Assembly (NCBI GenBank): GCA_947367285.1
Contig: CANBDB010000037.1
Span: 1-11,457, forward strand
Direction of reading: 5' to 3'
DNA: 11,457 bases
Source of the DNA: an uncultured Clostridia bacterium
Lineage (GTDB): Bacteria > Bacillota > Clostridia > Oscillospirales > CAG-272
The stretch's first letter is position 1, and each line of letters starts with the position of its first letter. A program made the translations under genes and the position numbers. A model generated the notes under the pieces. The model did not search any database and was not told where the DNA came from. It saw only the letters and a list, made by a program, of their open reading frames with translations. Of this stretch, positions 6,181 to 11,457 are shown in pieces.

Positions 6181-7710
6181 ATGAACAAGGTTCTTAAAAT
6201 TGCAATTGTAGTGGTTCTCTGCCTCATTGTTATCCTCACAATAACACTCTTTGCCTTCAATGGCAATAACGGACAGGGCGGCAGCTCCACGTCATCCTCA
6301 ACAACATCATCCACAACAACGGGCGGTGGTAATCCCGAATGTACAGAGCATATCGACGCAAACGAAGATAAGGTTTGTGACACATGCGGCGATCCCATTG
6401 AGGACGAGCAACCCGAGTGCACCGAGCACATTGACGAAAATGAAGATAATCTTTGCGACACTTGCGGAACTGAAATTGAAGCATCCACAGGTGATGTGGA
6501 ATTCACAAAGGTTGAAGACAAGGTTTATGTAATCACCACCGAACTCAATCTTCGCACGTCCCCCAACGCGGACACAGATGGCAATAAAGCTAATATCTCC
6601 GTTCACATGGACGATGTTCTTTGGCGCACAGGCTATAATGCAGAGTGGACAAGAGTATCGTACGAAGGAGAAACTTATTACGTTAACAGCAAATACGTAG
6701 TTGTTGGCGAACCCATCGTTGATTTTGATGAAACAAATGACACAGTTTACTATACAGGACCCTACTCTTCAATCAAGGTAAGATTCAAACCTACTCTCAC
6801 CACAAAAGAAGAATACTCCTTCGTGGTTGGCACAATCAACTACGGCACAGAGCTCAAGCGTTTGGGCGTAGCTAAAAAGGCAGACGTAAGCATTGATGAC
6901 GACGGCGAAGCATACGAAATCTTGTGGGCAAAAGTGGAATTCATCGTTGACGGAGTAAAGATAACAGGCTACATCAACAATAAATACCTCTCCACCAGCC
7001 CCAATCCGCAGGAAGGTAACCTCGTCTTTGAAGGTCGCAACGACATACTCATTATAACAGCCAAGGAATCCTACGGACTTAGAACATCCCCCAAGTTCAC
7101 AACTGACGGTTCAAATATTGGATGCTACGTTATCCCCGGCACCGCAGTTCTCAGAATTGGAAAGGCAACAACGGCAGATGCTGACGGCATCTACTGGAGT
7201 AAGGTTCAGTACAACGGTGAGACATATTACATGAACGCCGAAAAACCCGAATACGCAGTACTCAAGGGTAATGAATCCGACAACGATACCGAAACCTTTG
7301 ATAAGCTCTTTAGAGGAACTTATTCAATAATCCTTCCCGAATCTTATGATATTATAGCAAACGATGCTACCCAATACATTATCAGCAACGGTACAACTGT
7401 AATAAGCGTGGCAAATTCCGGAAATGTCGGCGATATGACCATTACACAATTTGCGCAGGCAGTTATCGACACCCTTGGACTTGAGAACGTTGAAGTACAA
7501 ACCAAGGACGGTAAAGTATACTTTGAATTTGAGGTAACGACCACCCTTGAAGGAACAGCAGTCACAGAATACTATCTCGTTGTATTCACAGAAGGCAAGG
7601 AAAACAATTATTTTGGAACAACATTTGGCGCAGCAGGCACAAAGGAAGATAATTCAGCCGTCTTCTGGACATATGCAGGTCAAATAAGAGTAGTCGCACC
7701 TGCAAATTAA
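6181..7710 (+). CDS. Membrane-anchored extracellular protein with Cys-rich repeats and three SH3-like domains
   Basis: A 509-residue protein of unknown function. The start is ATG 6181, six bases after AAGGAG. Residues 4-26 form one hydrophobic helix after a short basic N-terminus (an uncleaved anchor or a signal peptide; no lipobox), followed by a Gly/Ser/Thr linker to about 50. Two 26-residue repeats follow (52-77 and 78-103) with pattern PECTEHID-x-NED-x-x-CDTCG. Three bacterial SH3-like domains are likely at about 113-172 (LNLRTSP... TYYVNSKYV), 186-268 (divergent, ending YINNKYLS) and 287-353 (YGLRTSP... TYYMNA). The C-terminal region, about 372-509, begins FRGTYSIILPESYDI and alternates strands and helices; a Mog1/PsbP-like fold is a guess. 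Bacterial SH3 domains commonly bind peptidoglycan or envelope partners, so a cell-wall role is inferred. It is monocistronic and convergent with recX. Confidence 0.85.
   Translation: MNKVLKIAIVVVLCLIVILTITLFAFNGNNGQGGSSTSSSTTSSTTTGGGNPECTEHIDANEDKVCDTCGDPIEDEQPECTEHIDENEDNLCDTCGTEIEASTGDVEFTKVEDKVYVITTELNLRTSPNADTDGNKANISVHMDDVLWRTGYNAEWTRVSYEGETYYVNSKYVVVGEPIVDFDETNDTVYYTGPYSSIKVRFKPTLTTKEEYSFVVGTINYGTELKRLGVAKKADVSIDDDGEAYEILWAKVEFIVDGVKITGYINNKYLSTSPNPQEGNLVFEGRNDILIITAKESYGLRTSPKFTTDGSNIGCYVIPGTAVLRIGKATTADADGIYWSKVQYNGETYYMNAEKPEYAVLKGNESDNDTETFDKLFRGTYSIILPESYDIIANDATQYIISNGTTVISVANSGNVGDMTITQFAQAVIDTLGLENVEVQTKDGKVYFEFEVTTTLEGTAVTEYYLVVFTEGKENNYFGTTFGAAGTKEDNSAVFWTYAGQIRVVAPAN
6334..6489 (+). 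repeat. Two tandem 78-base repeats encoding Cys/His/Asp modules
   Basis: The codons for residues 52-77 and 78-103 encode two closely similar modules. Each has Cys-x2-His-x-Asp-x-Asn-x-Asp-x2-Cys-Asp-x-Cys-Gly; the cysteines are 54, 66, 69 and 80, 92, 95, and the histidines 57 and 83. The DNA copies differ mostly at third codon positions, which suggests an old duplication kept by selection on the protein. Similarity weakens over the last few residues of the second copy. Confidence 0.85.
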
Positions 7711-7718
7711 CAACACAC

Positions 7719-7753
7719 AAAAAATCCGAGAGCAAACCGCTCTCGGATTTTTT
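7719..7753. terminator. Bidirectional terminator between the SH3 gene and recX
   Basis: A perfect 15-base inverted repeat, AAAAAATCCGAGAGC (7719-7733) and GCTCTCGGATTTTTT (7739-7753), with a five-base loop. Either strand gives a GC-rich stem ending in six T, so it can terminate both converging transcripts. Its right end overlaps the recX stop codon (7752-7754). Confidence 0.95.
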
Positions 7754-8390
7754 ATTTTTCAATTATTTGCAAAGCTTTTTTAATCTCACCAAAGGTGTAG
7801 CCGTATCTCACAAGAGATGCAATTATCTTCTTCTGCGTATCGGGATCACTTGGAAATACCTTGTGTTTTTTGCGAAAAAGCGCAACGCAATTATTCACAA
7901 GAGTCTCCTCATCAATGCCCTCAAGCTCGCTCGCAATAATATCACGGTCATAGCCCTTGGCACAAAGCTCACGGTAGATGCGCTTCTTGCCCCAAAGCTT
8001 TTTGAGGCACGAACGCACGAGGCTCTCCACGTCCGCCTCCTCGTCAATAAGTCCAAGCTCCGCAAGCCTTTGAGCCGCATCCTCGGCACTATCGCGGTCA
8101 ATACCCTTTTGTCTGAGGCGCTGAGCAAGTCGCACACGCGACGACGAGGAATAGGCAAGCAAGTCGCTTCCCTTTCTCATTGCCACGCATCTTTTTGACG
8201 CCTCTTCAATTTGGTCAAAGACGTCCGCGTCAATAATCGCGCCACGACAAAGCCCAAGCTCGAGGTATTGTTCCGTGAAAAGCAGGAATTTTCTTTTTTC
8301 AACGTTCCCCGTCTCTCCCGTAATCGAGATGCCCACAAGCATCTCCGAGCCCTCACCGAGTGCATTGACGGAAATTATTTCAATCTTCAT
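7752..8390 (-). CDS. recX: Regulatory protein RecX
   Basis: A 212-residue RecX-family protein, a modulator that binds RecA filaments and usually inhibits recombinase and LexA co-protease activity. The call rests on the three-helix repeats typical of the family (RVRLAQRLRQKGIDRD... RLAELGLIDEE at about 86-119, then KKRIYRELCAKGYDRDI at about 135-151) and on its position directly after recA. The N-terminal 60 residues are less conserved and probably form a small beta domain. The start is ATG 8390, nine bases after the recA stop. The nearest purine-rich site, GAGGA, lies within the recA end with a longish spacing, so translational coupling to recA is plausible. No separate promoter is seen. RNase Y, a common neighbour of recA in Firmicutes, is not next to it here. 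Confidence 0.9.
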   Translation of the reverse strand: MKIEIISVNALGEGSEMLVGISITGETGNVEKRKFLLFTEQYLELGLCRGAIIDADVFDQIEEASKRCVAMRKGSDLLAYSSSSRVRLAQRLRQKGIDRDSAEDAAQRLAELGLIDEEADVESLVRSCLKKLWGKKRIYRELCAKGYDRDIIASELEGIDEETLVNNCVALFRKKHKVFPSDPDTQKKIIASLVRYGYTFGEIKKALQIIEK

Positions 8391-8399
8391 TATATAATA

Positions 8400-9512
8400 T
8401 CAATCCTCGGAGAGAGTTTCAAGCTCGAAGGATTCAAAATCATCATCGTCGTCAAGCTCAAATTCATCACTGTTGTCACTAAGCTTGTCAGCCATAGCAC
8501 GCACCTTCGCCTCAAGCTCGTCCATGAGCGCCTGATTGCTTTCAAACACCTTGCGCGCATTGTCCTTACCCTGAGCAAGTCTCTCACCCTCGTAAGAGAA
8601 CCAAGAGCCGCTCTTCTTAATGATGCCGAGCGTAATACCCATATCGATAAGCTCGCTGGACTTGGAGATGCCCTTTCCGTAAAGAATATCAAACTCCGCA
8701 ACCTTGAAGGGAGGAGCAACCTTATTTTTAACTATCTTGCACTTAACACGGTTTCCGTAAACGTCCGCACCGTTCTTGAGCTGCTCGGTCTTTCTAACGT
8801 CAATACGAACAGAAGAATAGAACTTGAGCGCACGGCCACCGGGCGTGGTCTCGGGGTTACCGTACATAACGCCAACCTTTTCACGAAGCTGGTTGATAAA
8901 GATAACCACCGCGTTGCTCTTTGAGATAACTGCGGAGAGCTTTCTCATAGCCTGGGACATAAGGCGAGCCTGTACGCCAACCATGGAAGCGCCCATGTCG
9001 CCGTCAATTTCCTGGCGAGGAACGAGGGCCGCAACGGAGTCAACTACAACTACGTCGATAGCACCGGAGCGCACGAGCGCCTCGGTAATTTCAAGCGCAT
9101 CCTCACCGCAATCGGGCTGGGATACGAGCAATTCATTTATATTTACGCCAAGCGCCTTTGCATAAACGGGGTCAAGAGCATGCTCCGCATCAATAAAAGC
9201 CGCTTCTCCGCCCTCTTTTTGCACCTCAGCAATAATGTGAAGAGCAACTGTTGTTTTACCCGAGGACTCAGGGCCAAAGATTTCAATAATTCTTCCTCTC
9301 GGAACACCGCCTATACCGAGCGCAAAGTCAAGAGCAAGAGAACCGGTGTGAACCGCCTGCACTTCCATTCTTGTGTTTTCGCCGAGCTTCATAACCGCGC
9401 CCGCACCAAAATCGCGCTCAAGCTGAGCAAGAGCCGTTGAGAGCGCCTTCTTACGAGCCGCCTTATCATCAATCGGTACTGTTTTAGCTACCGCTACCTT
9501 TTTAGTTGCCAT
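8400..9512 (-). CDS. recA: Recombinase RecA
   Basis: Complete 370-residue RecA, the ATP-dependent strand-exchange protein that also promotes LexA self-cleavage in the SOS response. The Walker A motif GPESSGKTT is at 80-88 and the Walker B region VVVVDSVAALVP at 154-165. The L2 DNA-binding loop region INQLREKVGVMYGNPETT starts at about 206, and the C-terminal domain continues to a strongly acidic tail (DDDDDFESFELETLSED). All key motifs are intact and there is no intein. The start chosen is ATG 9512 with GGAGG eight bases upstream. An in-frame TTG five codons earlier lies within that ribosome binding site region and is unlikely to be used. recX follows after a nine-base gap with no terminator between them, so the two form an operon. 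Confidence 0.98.
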   Translation of the reverse strand: MATKKVAVAKTVPIDDKAARKKALSTALAQLERDFGAGAVMKLGENTRMEVQAVHTGSLALDFALGIGGVPRGRIIEIFGPESSGKTTVALHIIAEVQKEGGEAAFIDAEHALDPVYAKALGVNINELLVSQPDCGEDALEITEALVRSGAIDVVVVDSVAALVPRQEIDGDMGASMVGVQARLMSQAMRKLSAVISKSNAVVIFINQLREKVGVMYGNPETTPGGRALKFYSSVRIDVRKTEQLKNGADVYGNRVKCKIVKNKVAPPFKVAEFDILYGKGISKSSELIDMGITLGIIKKSGSWFSYEGERLAQGKDNARKVFESNQALMDELEAKVRAMADKLSDNSDEFELDDDDDFESFELETLSED

Positions 9513-9553
9513 ATCAAAATCCTCCAAAAAGAATATTTTTCATTTACGAGCCC

Positions 9554-9582
9554 ATTATACACCCATTTTTCGTCCTTGTCAA
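9554..9582 (-). promoter_or_regulatory. Consensus sigma-A promoter for recA-recX
   Basis: The minus strand carries TTGACA (9582-9577), a 17-base spacer and TATAAT (9559-9554), both boxes perfect. Transcription should begin near 9547, giving a leader of about 35 nt. No Gram-positive LexA box (GAAC-N4-GTTC type) overlaps it. Confidence 0.9.
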
Positions 9583-9638
9583 GACATTTTTTCTCAAATC
9601 GGAAATATTTTTTTATGTTTTTGAATTTTCTTTTCGAT

Positions 9639-9656
9639 AATTCCGTTTTTGGAATT
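9639..9656. other. Small inverted repeat between recA and the glycosyltransferase
   Basis: AATTCC (9639-9644) and GGAATT (9651-9656) around GTTTTT form a perfect six-base stem. It lies in the AT-rich divergent region, about 65 bases before the glycosyltransferase start. It has no terminator T-run after it and could be an operator or chance. I found no convincing promoter for the glycosyltransferase in this 208-base gap. Confidence 0.35.
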
Positions 9657-9720
9657 GTGAATAAAACTCCTCGAAAATGCAAATATTACATATTGAATAT
9701 TTCCTCGGGAGTTGATTTTT

Positions 9721-10983
9721 ATGTTTTACCAATTTTTAGCCGACCTCAATTTTCTAGTTGGTTTCATCCTCTTTTTGTGCTATTCCTATCAAATTTTTTA
9801 TACCATCGTTCCCTTTTCCATAAAGCCGCGCAGACACAAAATGCCCATCAAAATAAATAATATTGCAATCCTCATAGCCGCGCGAAACGAGGAAGCCGTA
9901 ATCGGTAACCTGCTTGATAGCATCAACTCGCAGGACTATCCAAGCGAGCATTTGCGGACAATCGTGATAGCTGATAACTGTACGGATAATACCGCATCCC
10001 TCTCCCGTGAGCGAGGTGCGACTGTATTTGAGCGCTTCAACCAAGAAAAAGTTGGCAAGGGCTACGCGCTTGATTTCGTAATCGACAAGCTTCGCGAGAG
10101 TGGGGAGTGGGAGCAAATCGACGGTGTAATTGTCCTTGATGCCGATAATCTCCTCACTCCAAACTACGTAACAGAAATGAACAAAACCTTTTCCGACGGC
10201 TACGAAGCATTCACAAGCTACCGCAATTCCAAAAACTACGGTGATAACTGGATAAGCGCGGGCTACGGACTTTGGTATATCCGCGAGTCAAAATTTCTCC
10301 ACTACGCAAGAATGCTCCTTCGCTCGTCCTGCGCGATTTCGGGCACGGGATTTTTGGTTAGCCGATCCCTGCTCGACCGCTTCAACGGCTGGAAGTTTTA
10401 CCTTCTCACCGAGGATATCGAATTTTCCATCTTCTCCGTTATAAACGGAGTGAAAATCGGTTGCTGCATAAATGCCGAGCTCTACGACGAGCAACCCGTC
10501 ACCTTCCGCCAATCCTATAAGCAGCGCCTTCGGTGGTCAAAAGGCTTCTTCCAAGTGTGGAAAAAGCACGGCAAGGAGCTTGTAAAAGGAATTTTTAAAC
10601 ACCGTAAATTTGCGTTTTTCGATATGACTATGAATATAATGCCCGCCTTCATTCTCACCGTAGTCCTGTTGTTTACCAGCATCACATCCCTGCTCTTCGG
10701 CATTTTCGGTTGGGGTGATCCCTCTCCCGTTGTCGAAAGCCTGCTCGGATATATCGGATTCACCTATTCGGTGATGTTTTTGATGGGACTTGTTACCCTC
10801 GTTAGCGAATGGAATAAAATCCACACCACCGCAGGAAGAAAAATCGGCTTTTTGTTCCTCTTTCCCATCTTTATGTACACCTATATCCCCATATCCGTAA
10901 TCGCCCTGTTCAAGCCTGTAAAATGGGAGCAAATACACCACACGAGAGCTAAAAGCATTGATGATGTGATAAAGAAAAAATGA
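9721..10983 (+). CDS. Membrane-bound glycosyltransferase, family 2
   Basis: A 420-residue inverting GT-A glycosyltransferase resembling processive enzymes such as cellulose or poly-N-acetylglucosamine synthases. An N-terminal membrane helix (about 10-30) precedes the nucleotide-sugar domain with AARNEEAVIGNLLDSI (53-68), ADNCTDNT (84-91), the metal-binding DAD (Asp140, Asp142), TED (230-232, presumed catalytic base) and QRLRW (268-272, the Q-x-x-R-W motif of processive family members). Three hydrophobic segments follow (about 305-330, 342-362, 376-397), with a short basic cytoplasmic tail. The start chosen is ATG 9721, nine bases after GGGAG; a TTG three codons upstream abuts that site and is less likely. 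The donor and product cannot be told from sequence. No partner exopolysaccharide genes lie beside it, and it may be monocistronic. Confidence 0.92.
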   Translation: MFYQFLADLNFLVGFILFLCYSYQIFYTIVPFSIKPRRHKMPIKINNIAILIAARNEEAVIGNLLDSINSQDYPSEHLRTIVIADNCTDNTASLSRERGATVFERFNQEKVGKGYALDFVIDKLRESGEWEQIDGVIVLDADNLLTPNYVTEMNKTFSDGYEAFTSYRNSKNYGDNWISAGYGLWYIRESKFLHYARMLLRSSCAISGTGFLVSRSLLDRFNGWKFYLLTEDIEFSIFSVINGVKIGCCINAELYDEQPVTFRQSYKQRLRWSKGFFQVWKKHGKELVKGIFKHRKFAFFDMTMNIMPAFILTVVLLFTSITSLLFGIFGWGDPSPVVESLLGYIGFTYSVMFLMGLVTLVSEWNKIHTTAGRKIGFLFLFPIFMYTYIPISVIALFKPVKWEQIHHTRAKSIDDVIKKK

Positions 10984-11011
10984 ATGATAAATTTTAAGTT
11001 AGAAGTTACGA

Positions 11012-11039
11012 GCCTACTTTTTTCGAGAAAAAAGTAGGC
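11012..11039. terminator. Hairpin after the glycosyltransferase (possible terminator)
   Basis: GCCTACTTTTTT (11012-11023) and AAAAAAGTAGGC (11028-11039) form a perfect 12-base stem with loop CGAG, 28 bases after the stop codon. Flanking TTACGA (11006-11011) and TCGTAA (11061-11066) extend the symmetry. What follows is A-rich and then AAAAAGCTTTTT, itself a palindrome, so it is not a textbook plus-strand terminator. It may be a repeat element that also stops transcription. Confidence 0.55.
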
Positions 11040-11083
11040 AAAAAAGCTTTTTATCGCACTTCGTAATTAGATTCCGCGCAAAT

Positions 11084-11103
11084 TGTGTCAACGAGTTGAC
11101 ACA
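11084..11103. repeat. 20-base near-perfect palindrome
   Basis: TGTGTCAAC (11084-11092) and GTTGACACA (11095-11103) are exact inverted repeats separated by GA. The CGAG centre is the same as the loop of the preceding hairpin. It could be a protein-binding site or part of the surrounding repeat; nothing nearby decides between these. Confidence 0.7.
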
Positions 11104-11176
11104 TAACGTTTTTCTCGCTATTGGGCAGGCTCCACGAGAACCCCCAAAGCTCATTTCATTCGCTTCAGGGAACCCC

Positions 11177-11272
11177 TATGCTCGAAAAACTGTAATTTGC
11201 TACACTCTCTATAGCCACAAGCAAAGCAAACGGCTATAATTCACATTAGCAAATTATAGATTTTCGAGCATA
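11177..11272. repeat. 26-base inverted repeat with a nested stem
   Basis: The arms at 11177-11202 and 11247-11272 are 26 bases each and complementary except at two positions; the left arm begins TATGCTCGAAAA and ends TTTGCTA. Inside, TATAGCC (11210-11216) and GGCTATA (11232-11238) form a second perfect stem around a 15-base loop containing GCAAAGCAAA. The whole 96-base unit could fold as one long two-stage hairpin in DNA or RNA. There is no open reading frame inside. Confidence 0.85.
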
Positions 11273-11327
11273 AGACTTCACGGCGGTTGGGGGCTTTTTG
11301 TGACCCTTCGCTCATATCTAACCTCGT

Positions 11328-11457
11328 AGGGACCGACCTCCCGGACGGTCCGTTCGGAACGAAAGCTACGTCCCTTTGTAACGGGTCGTCGAGGACGTCG
11401 ACCCCTACGGTGTGTATGAGTATAACATTGTTCGCCGTAGGGGCGGATTCCATATCC
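11328..11457. repeat. Cluster of short GC-rich palindromes (REP/MITE-like), running off the edge
   Basis: Overlapping inverted repeats include AGGGAC (11328-11333) with GTCCCT (11370-11375); GGACCG (11330-11335) with CGGTCC (11346-11351); odd palindromes CGGAC-G-GTCCG (11342-11352) and CGTTC-G-GAACG (11351-11361); GGGTCG (11383-11388) with CGACCC (11399-11404); and CCCCTACGG (11402-11410) with CCGTAGGGG (11435-11443). The texture resembles the GTAGGGGCGGAT-type intergenic repeats I associate with gut Clostridia, but I cannot confirm copy number from one window. Confidence 0.6.

Larger units (their letters stand above)
10984..11457. other. Gene-free region dense in inverted repeats at the right edge
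   Basis: About 470 bases without a supportable gene. The only open frame of note (minus strand, about 11453-11241) lies wholly inside palindromic sequence and resembles nothing I know. From left to right the stretch holds a 12-base hairpin, a 20-base palindrome, a 26-base imperfect inverted repeat with a nested stem, and a GC-richer cluster of short palindromes running to the window edge. Its higher GC and palindrome density differ from the AT-rich intergenic regions elsewhere in the window, which suggests interspersed repeat DNA (inference). Confidence 0.6.

Noticed and set aside
6184..6280. Lipoprotein signal in the SH3 protein
   Set aside because: The only cysteine in the N-terminal helix (residue 14) lies mid-membrane without a lipobox after a signal peptide, so a transmembrane anchor is more likely.
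9513..9527. TTG start five codons upstream of recA ATG
   Set aside because: It sits at the ribosome binding site GGAGG and would leave the gene without one. The ATG gives a normal RecA N-terminus.
9494..9682. Minus-strand frame of 62 codons overlapping the recA promoter
   Set aside because: It reads through the recA promoter and leader and into recA in another frame. It has no homology signal and no ribosome binding site.
9754..10116. Minus-strand frame of 120 codons inside the glycosyltransferase
   Set aside because: Antisense to conserved GT2 motifs with no independent evidence.
11241..11453. Minus-strand frame of 70 codons at the right edge
   Set aside because: It is composed of inverted-repeat sequence and half of a long hairpin, has no ribosome binding site and resembles no family known to me.
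1..11457. CRISPR array, tRNA/rRNA genes, prophage, toxin-antitoxin or defence genes
   Set aside because: No regularly spaced repeats, no cloverleaf or rRNA-like segments, and no recognisable defence, phage or transposase proteins were seen on either strand.

Overview
The window looks like a chromosomal fragment of an uncultured, probably gut-associated, low-to-mid GC Gram-positive bacterium of the class Clostridia. This is inferred from four things: the RNA polymerase sequences are Firmicutes-like; strong AGGAG-type ribosome binding sites and sigma-A promoters with 17-base spacers recur; intergenic DNA is very AT-rich; and one secreted SH3 protein carries Cys/His/Asp repeats of a kind I associate with gut Clostridia. 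I cannot name a genus.

Layout. Bases 1-5355 (minus strand) hold rpoC (5' part only, cut by the window edge just after the catalytic NADFDGDQM motif) and complete rpoB, read leftward from one strong promoter with a leader of about 150 nt. Diverging from rpoB is rpsT (ribosomal protein S20), which has its own promoter, a folded leader, a TTG start and tandem terminators. Next on the plus strand, behind a near-consensus promoter, is a 509-residue membrane-anchored extracellular protein with two Cys-rich repeats, three SH3-like domains and a C-terminal domain I do not recognise with certainty. It converges on recX-recA (minus strand), and the two sides share a perfect bidirectional terminator. 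recA has a perfect-consensus promoter. Diverging from recA is a membrane-bound family 2 glycosyltransferase. The last 470 bases hold no gene that I can support. They are packed with inverted repeats and look like interspersed palindromic repeat DNA.

Functionally, rpoB-rpoC encode the catalytic subunits of RNA polymerase, rpsT a 30S ribosomal protein, and recA-recX the recombinase and its modulator. The SH3 protein and the glycosyltransferase probably act at the cell envelope. Nothing here looks like a defence island, prophage, CRISPR array or biosynthetic cluster. The points most worth a second look are the repeat-dense right edge, the Cys-rich SH3 protein, an insertion of about 50 residues near the C-terminal end of RpoB, the leaders of rpoB and rpsT, the absence of rplL next to rpoB, and the lack of a visible SOS box at recA.
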